A stretch of DNA of 64,000 nt from Gracilariopsis chorda. Taxonomy: Eukaryota > Rhodophyta > Florideophyceae > Gracilariales > Gracilariaceae. Below are positions 55,755 through 64,000 of the stretch, one piece after another. Position numbers and translations under genes: made by a program. The stretch covers positions 186,001-250,000 of the forward strand of contig NBIV01000019.1 in assembly GCA_003194525.1 (NCBI GenBank), given 5' to 3'. Position 1 is the first letter of the stretch. Every line of letters begins with the position of its first letter. The notes under the pieces are model-generated. The model was given only the letters and a program-made list of their open reading frames with translations, searched no databases and was not told where the DNA came from.

Positions 55755-56257
55755 TTTGATCCGTTCGACAAGTACCTCTGGTTTGATTTGAGCGCCAGAG
55801 GATCTATGAAGTTCATAGACATGTCTTCGTATTTGAGGACTTCGGAAGCGTTATTCTGATCAAGCGCAGTGATGACGCTTATGTTGAAGTTAGATACGCC
55901 CACTGCTGGATCTTCCTTGTTTGGTTGATATAATACCAATCGTAGTGCAGCATTGATCCTCTCAGATAGAACTTTTGGGGTCGACGTCGAAGCATTTTCA
56001 AACCAAACTCTTAGTTTCTCCACTGTTACGTCTTCAACAGAATGAGCTCCTTCTATTTCGCCGATCATGCATAGCGCGTGAAGCGTCCCAGAGTCCATGC
56101 ACTCTTTGATAGAGGCAATCAAAAGGTGTTGATCAGCTGCCCCGTCCTTTTTGACATCTTCAACTTTTGCGTGGTATGCCGCATACTCGGTTTCAAACCT
56201 TATAAGCGTAAGTTCGTCGATAGTCTTCAGCAAGGGTGGTTGAATAACCGAAATCAC
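55751..56257 (-). CDS. Gag of gypsy element 4
   Basis: 168 codons from ATG 56257. The protein is helical, with FETEYAAYHAKVEDVKKDGA and MDSGTLHALCMIGEIEGAHS. It is clearly related to the fragment at 38915-39466, which confirms that this is a conserved gag and not a chance frame. It is directly downstream (in sense) of the 5' LTR leader. A frameshift near 55790 may cut its C-terminus short of the nucleocapsid. Confidence 0.75.
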   Translation of the reverse strand: MISVIQPPLLKTIDELTLIRFETEYAAYHAKVEDVKKDGAADQHLLIASIKECMDSGTLHALCMIGEIEGAHSVEDVTVEKLRVWFENASTSTPKVLSERINAALRLVLYQPNKEDPAVGVSNFNISVITALDQNNASEVLKYEDMSMNFIDPLALKSNQRYLSNGSK

Positions 56258-56333
56258 TCCGTAGTTTTAGGTTGCCATGCCTGGCAACAGATTCGTGTTC
56301 TACAACGCTTGTCCTCTTTAGAGCAAAGCGCTT

Positions 56334-56798
56334 TGTTGTCCAGTGTTGGTGGTGCGCGAAAGTTACAGAGACGACAATCTACAAGAGCTGTCTGCGTGCA
56401 GACAGAAAGATGGAGGCCGAGCCTCCAGTAAAGCCGAAACACGGATGTAGTGTAGAGAGAATAAAGCTGGGCTAAGAGACAAGAGCGCTGCAAGTCAAAC
56501 GGGCACCTCGCTCGGCGTGTTCTGCGTTGTCAGTTGCCTTCTAAGAACCTCGAAGGCCTTTTATGAGCGCCCCCTGCCGAGTCGATTGTCAGCCGACCTC
56601 GGCGAGAATGATAGCTTCACTGCCAAGCGTAGCATACGAGAAAGTGCAACCCATGCAGTTGCCCGCCGCGCATTTGCTACCCACGCAGTTGTCAGCCGCG
56701 CATTAGCTAGCGACGCAGTTGTTAGCTACGCACTTGCTACATATCGGAGAGTACTATCTACTGTACAAGGTGAGTTGATGCCTCATTTAGCTACAAAA
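56334..56798 (-). repeat. 5' LTR of gypsy element 4
   Basis: About 465 bp, starting TGTTGTCCAGTG and ending ...CTACAAAA, followed by AATTC. The three 30-bp tandem units are at 56650-56739. Confidence 0.88.
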
Positions 56799-56803
56799 AA
56801 TTC

Positions 56804-57442
56804 CATCGTCGAATGTCCACGCACTTCTTGGGCAGTACGAAAAGTTTGTTGCTCAGTTGCATGATGAGGTTGTCTGTCGTGGATGAAAAAGAAGATGACA
56901 GAAGACTACTCTTGAATGCCATGACTGTGGTCTCTTTCGCCATTGCGAAGGACTCTAACAGGGATACCCTGCTAGCTGGTTAAGAATACAAAATCTTTTA
57001 ATGCCTGGCCGCTCCCATACTCACCTTCCGAACCAGACTAATACACGATAGGACAGAAACAATTCAGCCAAAATGAAGTCGTGAGATGGCAGGCCTTACG
57101 GCCCTGGCGTCACGAATAACTGTGAGGGAATCGCATTTCTTGCCCAATAACCGCGATTCCCCTTGTACTACGGTAGACGAAAAGTACTGTCCGCAAAAAG
57201 GGGACACTTTTCAGTGAGCAATTCATCGAGAACACGTTATTTTAGATGTAGTTTTGAGTGTTCAGCTGTCTCACTCAGATTCCGCAAAACTGGTCAAGTC
57301 AGAGACGTTATTTTATTGGAGCTGAAGCTGGAGCGTCACGAGCTTTGTTTGTTAAATTGCGTGGAGCGTGGGCGTATGTGCTGTCATTCTGTGAGCAAAA
57401 AGCAGCTGGGATCCTGATTGGGAATCTCAAGACCCCACTCTT
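56804..57442. other. Gene-free stretch
   Basis: Between the gypsy 5' LTR and the tandem array. Short frames only; no motif seen. Confidence 0.45.
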
Positions 57443-58561
57443 AATGATTTACACATGTATGAGGGGGGTGTTGTTGATTGACGGGAGGCGGTGCGCCAAT
57501 AAACCGCCCTGTATGCCCCTCTACGCGCATGCAAAACTGCCATTTGGCGCAACGCCTCCCTACCACTTAAAAAATTCAGCAGCAGCAGCAGCAGCAAAGC
57601 TTCCTGCTTACTGGCTGGCACTCCCATAATGACTGCAGTGCCACCCAGTTACAAAAAGCAACGTGTTGCGCTTTCTCATCATTGGCTGGCACTGCAGTCA
57701 ATTTAGGTACCTAAACACAAACCCCTACGGCTCCACATATTCTCCGAGCCGCGGCGCCCCGTGGTTCTACGAGCGCTATTGCGAGCACAAGCGAGCAAAG
57801 TGCTCGGAGAGCCTCCGAACGCTACTAAAAACACAAAGCTACAAAACGAACGCGGCGCGCAGCGCCGCCCACGGCCGAAGGCCGTTTCCACTTGTCTCTC
57901 CATTATATAGATTTACAAGCGTATGAGCACATACATCTTGATTGAACGGAGGCGTTGCGCCAATAAACACCCCCGCACGCCCTCTTCAGCGCATGCATAA
58001 ACCTCCTTTGGCGCAACGCCTCCCTGCCATTCAAAAAATTCAGCAGCAGCAGCAGCAGCAAAGCTCACACCTCATTGGCTCCTGCTGCATCTTGACTGCC
58101 GCTGCTGCTCAGTGGCTGGCACTACAGTATCAGTGGCCGGCACTATAACATCAGTGGCTGGCACTACAGTAAATGACTGAAGTGCCAGCCAATTACATTC
58201 CACTGTACTCTCTATGCACAACTGCAGTGCGCGCCAATCACAATCGCATGGGCGCTCAATTGCTACTCTATTCTATATTCAATCTCGGCACCGCGGCCCT
58301 CATGGGTCTGCAGGTCGTTTGCGAGCGTTAGCGAGCATAAGCGGCCTGCAGATCCCCCAAAGTCACCACTACTCAGCGGCGCGCAGCGCCGCCCACGGCC
58401 GAAGGCCGTTTCCACTTGTCACAACACCACCACGTACTATAATGATTTACACATGTATGAGGGGGTGTTGTTGATTGACGGGAGGCGTTGTGCCAAAAAA
58501 TCCCCTTGCACGCCCCCTTCAGTGCATGCAATTTTCACGCCTCCCCGCCAATCAAAACATT

Positions 58562-58606
<45 letters not shown>

Positions 58607-58760
58607 AGCGTAAAGCTTATTGGCTGCTGCTGCATGCTGCTGCATGTTGACTGCCGCTGCTGCTCAGTGGCTGGCACTACAGTCAATGACTGTAGTGCCA
58701 GTCACTCAGCAGTAGTTGGCTTGCACGACACGTGGCTGCCTTTTTGCACTGCGCCAGTGC
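57443..58760. repeat. Three-unit tandem array with CAG tracts and GC hairpins
   Basis: Units start near 57443, 57909 and 58441. Each opens with ATGATTTACACATGTATGAG or a variant, then a GGGAGGCGTTGCGCC / GGCGCAACGCCTCCC inverted pair, a CAG tract (6 copies at 57577-57594, 6 at 58041-58058, 14 at 58562-58603), and GGCTGGCACTACAGT repeats. Units 1 and 2 end in a double hairpin GGCGCGCAGCGCCGCC plus CGGCCGAAGGCCG (57853-57884, 58376-58409). A lone copy of that hairpin follows the Helitron remnant at 43299. Confidence 0.85.
58562..58603. repeat. (CAG)14 microsatellite
   Basis: Fourteen uninterrupted CAG triplets followed by CAA, against six in the two sister units of the array. The tract has grown in one copy only. 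Confidence 0.92.
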
Positions 58761-58808
58761 AAGACAATGCACAAAGCATATATACTGCACTGGCACAATG
58801 CAAAAAGC
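58740..58808. repeat. Imperfect long inverted repeat
   Basis: TTTTTGCACTGCGCCAGTGC near 58741 and GCACTGGCACAATGCAAAAA near 58786 are inverses with two mismatches. The left arm is itself a small hairpin (GCACTG/CAGTGC). Confidence 0.75.
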
Positions 58809-58809
58809 A

Positions 58810-59451
58810 TCTCGCTTCCTGACCCTCACCACTATTCTGCATCCCATTTCAGGCTGGCCAATAGCGCAGTGTCGTAACCTTTTGCTACTTTGGGCACTGT
58901 TTGCTGGCCTGGGACCTAGGCAAGGCCGAGCTCGTGTGCAGGTCGCCACAAGAGTAGCCCACTAAGTACCACGGTTCTGGGAAAGGTCAGGTGCTTCTCT
59001 GTGGTATACTGGTCGTTTGACGGCGATCAGGAAGTCTGAGGGTTTCCCGGACCTAATACCAGCTTGCTGTGCAGGGTCCGGGGCGGCCGCCGTGTCGTAC
59101 CTCTTGTGGCCGGAAAGCACACTTCGGTGTGTGAGTAAAGGCAGACCAATCCTTACAGCCGGACGCGGGTTAAACATCAAACGGCTTGAAAACCGGCTTG
59201 GCACACTTTGCCCGTCATAATCCAACAGGAGTGTGTCGAGAGTCCCTGTGCTGCGCACGACTGCATCGGGTAAATATAAGTCTTGCAGCAATTTTTTTAA
59301 TTGCTCATGCAACTAGGCCCTGTGGGTGCAACGCAACAAACTGCAACCATTTTTCACTTTCAAGTTTTTTTATATTGGAAATTACTCTGGAACTCTGGCA
59401 AATATTTTACCGGTTTAAAAAAATTGAATTGTCTTTTTTTGGTAAATTGAA
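58810..59451. other. Gene-free stretch with Helitron-end-like hairpin
   Basis: A minus-strand frame at 58962-59312 has no motif. AGCAATT (59287-59293) and AATTGCT (59299-59305) form a 7-bp stem with a T5 loop, followed after 7 bp by CTAG at 59313-59316. This is the layout of a Helitron 3' end. The base after CTAG is G, not the usual T. Confidence 0.45.
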
Positions 59452-59469
59452 ATGACGCGAAGGGGTCCA

Positions 59470-59721
59470 CGTCTAAACTCTGGTGGGGCCAGACCGAACT
59501 CTGGAGGAGCCAGAGCAAGTTCTGGAGGAGCCAGAGCAAATTCCGGAGGAGCCAGAGCAAATTCCGGAGGAGCCAGAGTGAATTCCGGAGGTGCTCGGGC
59601 AAATTCTGGAGGTGCCAGGGCAAATTCTGGAGGCGCCAAAGCCAACTTGGGAGGGGCCAGAGCGAATTCTGGCGGGGCCAGAGCAAATTCAAGAGGGGCC
59701 AGGGCGAACTCAGGCGGAGCA
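59470..59721 (+). repeat. 21-bp minisatellite encoding 12 heptads (RANSGGA)
   Basis: Twelve in-frame copies of a 21-bp unit near GCCAGAGCAAATTCTGGAGG encode R-A-N-S-G-G-A or close variants at residues 7-90 of the Helitron product. The unit has stayed in frame, so it was under coding constraint or expanded recently. Confidence 0.88.
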
Positions 59722-61024
59722 AGGCCAGGAGCTGGGCGACCCCTACGATTGCCAGTTCCTCCCGCTCCAGATGAGATGCCAGTAAATGAAAGCGGAGTGC
59801 ATGTGCGAGGACCCATTGTTCCGGCCGTGGAAGAGGACGAAATTACTCCTGCACCCACGTGCGTCGGTGGGGCAAGTCGTTCCAGGCCCACATCACGACC
59901 GCCTTCATCTCCTATGCCTCCATCTCTCCCACCAATTTTTGCGCCTGCTGTCAATGATGAGGGCAGTACAACCGTGGAGACAGACGTGCGTCCTCTGCTG
60001 CAATATGAAGAAGAAGAACAGATGCCCGTTCCGATGGAAGTGGAGGAGGGCGGGATCAATCCTCCTCCCTCACAGCCGCGGCAGCAGCCTTCTCTGCCGC
60101 AAGTTGAAGAAGAACAACAGATACCAATTCCGATGGGAGTGGAAGAGGATGAGATCACTCCCGCCCCCTCACAGCCGCCACAGAAACCTGCTCTGCCATA
60201 AGCCGAACAACAAGAAGAGCAGATGCCAGTTCCCATGGAAGTTGAAAAGGATGAGATCACTCCTGCTCCCTTACACCCACCGCAGCAGCAGCTGCAGCAG
60301 CCACAGCACCCACACCAGCAGCTTGATACGACGATCATGCAGTGTGCTGGACGTCTTGATCGAGGACTGTATCGCGTGTACTATGCGTGGGATACCGTGG
60401 CAGATGAAGCTTGAAATGATCCAGCCATCCGTGCAAGCATTCCAGAGTTTGAGACGCTTCCCACTGCGGGTCAAAGGCGATGCGGAAGATGTGGCGAGCA
60501 CGCACACACGCTCTCCTCCTGCACGTACCCGGACTGGACATTGAGAATTCATAGCTGCAAGTTCTGCGGATGCGTTTTGCTTGGCAAAGAGAGCAATGGA
60601 GTGTGCTGTGGAATGAAAAGAATGTCAGGGTGGGGCGTCACGTTCCGCAGAAGGCATAGCAACGAGTTGGTTCGCAGTCTTTATAGTCTGAGAGCCTTTC
60701 ACAGCCATTTCCTCAACTTTAATACGCTCTTTGCGACGACGCAAGCGTTCATGGACATGTCGAATGTGACGGGAGGCGGTCCCTCCTTTCTCAGATTTGA
60801 GGCAACGCAGCTCTCGCTCTGCCCACGCAGAACCAGACCAACACGCGCTACAGCTTTCTGTGGGGTACTGGTCCGCTTTCCTTGGATCTCTCTCACTATG
60901 CGCGTGCCAGTTTGCGTGCGTTCATTCAAGACATCAACGTACGAGACATCGTGCCCAAGTTGTGCGATGTGATCCAGCCCAAGCCAGACGTGGTGCGTGA
61001 GCGGTACCGATCCATGCTTAGCAC

Positions 61025-61047
61025 GCAACAACAACAACAACAACAAA
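61025..61047 (+). repeat. (CAA)7 tract in the Helitron
   Basis: A run of CAA encoding poly-Gln in the frame 60882-61199 (STQQQQQQQN), between Rep N-terminal and core segments. Confidence 0.8.
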
Positions 61048-64000
61048 ATGCAGATACCGCCGTCGATATCAGCATGCAGGCAGCAGAAGAGGGAGTAGTC
61101 GTACGTGGTTACGAAGGAACCCGAAGTGCCACAGTCAGTGCTCCTCACGCAGGTGCTGGGCCTCTACCTGAAGATGCTCCTGGTGGGGGCCAACCATGAT
61201 GAGAACGCTCGTCGTGGATCCGACTGGCCTGTACTGAGTGGACTCTCAAGTACCGCGCTTGGTAGAAGGAACCGTAACAGAAGAGCACGCCGTATTGACT
61301 GGTGGTGCTGCTGCTAATGCTGGAGATGGGGCGACTGCAAATGCCGCAAACAATGCGCAAGTGCGGTACCGCCTTCTAAAACCGGCATCAATACTTGCAG
61401 AGAAAGTCACTTTCCCTCTGCTCTACCCGTACGGCTATCAGCACGAACCGTTTGACATCGGCGTGTTTCTGGAGGCAAAGAACTCAACACAGCAAATCTC
61501 AGGTCTCAGTGTCAACGAGTGGAAGCTCCGAAAGCTCACCGCTGAAAACGCGAAGAGACGACTGTACTCAGACAACATCCTTCTGAACAGTGTACCGTTG
61601 ATGCAGATGTGGATGCTTCGCACCCACACAAAAATTGAGGACATGCGACTGCGTTTCCTGGAAAGAGAACAACGGGCACGCATTATACAAGAGCAAGAAA
61701 TGCAGCAAGCACAACAGCAAACCGGTCACGTGTCACAATCCCAGTTCGTGCGAATGGGACGCATCTTTCTGCCCGATGACTCGGTCAACTCAGCAGCATA
61801 CTGGAAGAACAAGCGCATGGATGTACAGGCGATCGTGGCGCGGAGAGTACCGCCTACTCTGCTCATTACAATCACCATGAACATCTGGCAAGAGGACATC
61901 CAGCGTCTTGGGATGGACACCACCAATCGTGGCGCATTTACGGCACCAAGTAACCGCCCTCGACCGTTTGACCGACCGGATCTGATTGCAAGGGTGTACA
62001 AACAGTACGCAAACGACTTCATGAAGGTCTTGGAGAAGAACTCGGAGCAGATCTTTGGATTGAAGTGCCTGGGTCTTGCATCAAAGCTCGAGTTTCAAGA
62101 GCGCAGTGTGCCTCATCACCACATGCTCGTGTGGCTCGAAGGAGGCGTGATTGAAGACGACGATGTGATCGACGAGCTCACTCGTGCAGAACTTCCCCTT
62201 CCAGGCGAAGACGACGCGTTGCGTGCTCTCATTCGTTCCATGCACAGGCACCACCACTCCATCTATTGCCGGAATCGCGCTGGGCGGTGCAAGTTTGGAT
62301 ACAACAGCAATATGATTGTGCCAGAGACGTACATTGAAGAAGGCACGAATCGCGTTATTTACCGCAGAAGAAGGCAAGAAGACCTCGAGATTGTGCCGTA
62401 TAACCCAACTCTGACCAAGAAGTACCGCTCTAATATCAACGTAGAACGCACGCAAAGAGGGGGCGCAGTGGCTTATCTGATGAAGTACGCGTTTAAGCAG
62501 CCCAAATCTCAGGAGGTGGTACTCAATGTGAGTGATGCTAATGAGACAGGCACACACAACGAGCAGCAACAAGAGCCACAGGTGCAGAACGACATTCTTC
62601 TATACATGCGAGCGCGTGTGGTGGGCGCTGTCAATGCAGCTTGGAGACTTTTCGGGTTTCGACATGTTCACATCGTACCAAAAGTAGAGCGACTGGCCAT
62701 TCACTTGGAAGGAGAGCACACATTTCCGCTGAGAGGTCCAAACCAGCTCTTTTCTGCATCACAGCCGTCTACACTGGAGAGATACTTTGCAAGGCCCGAA
62801 GCATATGCGAACCACGACTACCTTTCGTACTTTGAAAAAGTGTGATTGTATCGCACGCTTAATGCCCGCGTGCTTAACCAATACGACGGAGACAGCACTC
62901 AGGTGCCCACAGACGACTGCGATCCGCCCATGTACGTGGTAGAGCGCACGGACGACGAGCAGTGCGTCGCAAGGATCAGAGGTGTTTCACCGTCGGACAT
63001 TGAGCTCTTTGCTCTGCGCTTGCTGCTCATGAATCACGGCTCGAGCTCTTATGAAGACACAAGGACTTTCAACGGACAGCAGTATGGAACGTATCGTGAA
63101 ACTGCGATTGTAAGCGGACTGCTCGCGGACGGATCCGAGTTTGATATTGCATTCCAAGAAGCAGTGCAGATATACAGCACACCCTCCAAGCTACGACGTC
63201 TGGTTGTCACACTATACCAACAAGGCGCAGACCCAGAAAAAATGGCCGTCGAAAACTGGAAGGCACTATGTAGGGACATATATACAGGAGATGACCAGCA
63301 ACGAAAGCAAGAAATGTACCGACGTGTGGTGGAGATCTCAGACCGGCACGGTGGGCGACTGCTTCGCGATCACAGCTTCTTCTCCCAACACCTACAGCAG
63401 AACCATGCAGCATTGACTGAGGCGAATCGAGCTACATCAACTCGAGACGCGCGAGTGGTGCGAAATTCGTCAACTTCGCAGTCAAGGTACGCCACCTTAA
63501 AACCTCGCCAAAGACAAGTCATTGACACCGTTATTGCCGCATTGCAACAACGACAGGCACTGCAGGAGCGAACAAGCACTCCTGGAAACGTGTTATTTGT
63601 GCAAGGATCCGCAGGAACGGGAAAGACATACGTGCTCAAACTCCTTCGTGATATCGTTGAGTCGGAAGGAATGCTCGCTGAAATGACTGCTACAACAGGC
63701 ATTGCAGCTTCGTTGTACGAAGGTGACCGCACTTTACATAGCCTGCTCGGACTCGGTGTAGGTGATAGGGACAGCACAAGCGGCACTACAGCCACTGTGT
63801 CAAAGTACGGTCCCCGATCTCAACGTGGAGAACTGCTACACGAAATACAACTGCTCGTCTTTTATGAGGCGTCCATGCTCTCACGAAAGCTTTTCGAACT
63901 CATGGATGCGTTGCTCAAAGATCTTCACTGCAGTGGAATGGAAAACCCGCCTCCGTTTGGGGGCTTGACCATCGTTCTATCCGGTGACTACTCCCAGCTG

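Larger units (their letters stand above)
51176..56798 (-). mobile_element. Ty3/gypsy chromodomain retrotransposon 4
   Basis: The LTRs lie at 51176-51647 and 56334-56798 and are almost identical. One clear length difference is a 7-bp CGACAAT duplication in the left copy near 51219. The 5 bp outside, AATTC, are identical on both sides (51171-51175 and 56799-56803). These are marks of a recent insertion. The minus strand carries gag, nucleocapsid, protease, RT, RNase H and integrase with chromodomain in order. Single in-frame stops and shifts interrupt them, so the element cannot make a full polyprotein. If TG...CA ends are required, the LTR would stop 3 bp earlier at 51644 and 56795. Confidence 0.9.
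59452..64000 (+). pseudogene. Helitron Rep/helicase, long copy, runs off the window
   Basis: Helitrons transpose by rolling circle with a fused HUH Rep and PIF1-like helicase. From ATG 59452, one frame passes a 12-heptad repeat and acidic Pro-rich segments (TAA at 60199). After a TGA at 60412 it carries a CCHC knuckle (CGRCGEHAHTLSSC) and the Helitron N-terminal Cys segment (CKFCGCVLLG). Shifts near 60830 and 61200 lead to the long open part 61238-62845: ILAEKVTFPLLYPYGYQ, the HUH motif SVPHHHMLVWLEGG, and the Rep Tyr motif AVAYLMKYAFKQ. After TGA 62843-62845 the same frame continues to 64000 with Walker A GSAGTGKTYVL and LVFYEASML at Walker B, where Tyr replaces Asp. The last residues are VLSGDYSQL. 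The rest lies outside. Confidence 0.88.

Noticed and set aside
58962-59312. Minus-strand protein gene of 116 codons
   Set aside because: No motif, the opposite strand is equally open, and the hairpin-CTAG block overlaps its start.
59415-60338. 307-codon minus-strand frame rich in LALAPPEF repeats
   Set aside because: It is the mirror of the 21-bp minisatellite in the Helitron frame, which has supporting downstream domains on the plus strand.
1803-64000. TAA/TAG read as glutamine (a ciliate-like genetic code)
   Set aside because: Several in-frame TAA/TAG sit at Gln-like positions, but TGA also interrupts frames at Arg- and Trp-like positions. The Harbinger genes also end properly at TAA and TAG only 6 bp apart. 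Mutation of dead elements explains all of it.

Overview
This window is almost certainly nuclear DNA from a eukaryote with a transposon-rich genome. It has eukaryote-only mobile element families (PIF/Harbinger, pogo/Tigger, Ty3/gypsy, Helitron), ATG starts in good context, AATAAA signals and long sparse intergenic stretches. It has no operons, no ribosome-binding sites and no CRISPR. The one convincing host gene is an uninterrupted 406-codon frame, so host genes may be intron-poor. I would guess an alga, perhaps a red alga, or another TE-rich protist, but the sequence alone does not fix the lineage.

Layout. 1-1611: no gene, but a perfect 57-bp inverted repeat. 1615-7843: a composite DNA transposon bounded by GGCCCTTTCTACA inverted ends and TTA duplications. 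It joins a Harbinger half (transposase plus Myb/SANT-like partner) to a second half. The second half carries one 1094-residue protein with an RGG tail, a DDE-like region, a complete YqaJ-type nuclease motif set and a C-terminal Cys cluster. 8262-8471: a MITE with the same ends. 8767-9135: a cluster of hairpins. 11311-11697: a MITE-like inverted repeat. 11854-22502: a Ty3/gypsy element on the minus strand with both LTRs; between integrase and the 3' LTR it carries plus-strand (antisense) open frames. 25200-26830: remnant of a plus-strand gypsy element. 27742-29219: broken pogo/Tigger transposase. About 30437-38323: a second, more degraded minus-strand gypsy element whose antisense region looks related to that of the first. 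38915-43100: a gypsy gag/protease fragment joined to a 5'-truncated Helitron. 44871-46091: a phosphatidylserine-decarboxylase-family enzyme, the best host gene. 51176-56798: a minus-strand chromodomain gypsy element with near-identical LTRs and a 5-bp AATTC duplication. 57443-58760: a tandem array with CAG tracts and GC-rich hairpins. 59452-64000: a longer Helitron that runs off the window.

How it fits together. Nearly every recognisable frame belongs to a mobile element, and most are broken by single nonsense codons. Many of those codons can be explained as C-to-T or G-to-A changes (CAA/CAG/CGA/TGG to stop), which suggests cytosine-deamination-like decay. The Harbinger transposase has Asn in place of its first catalytic Asp, so the composite element probably cannot mobilise itself through that enzyme. 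The most original object is the 1094-residue YqaJ-containing protein and the way its element is fused to the Harbinger half: the junction looks like slippage across a palindrome made by two abutting elements.
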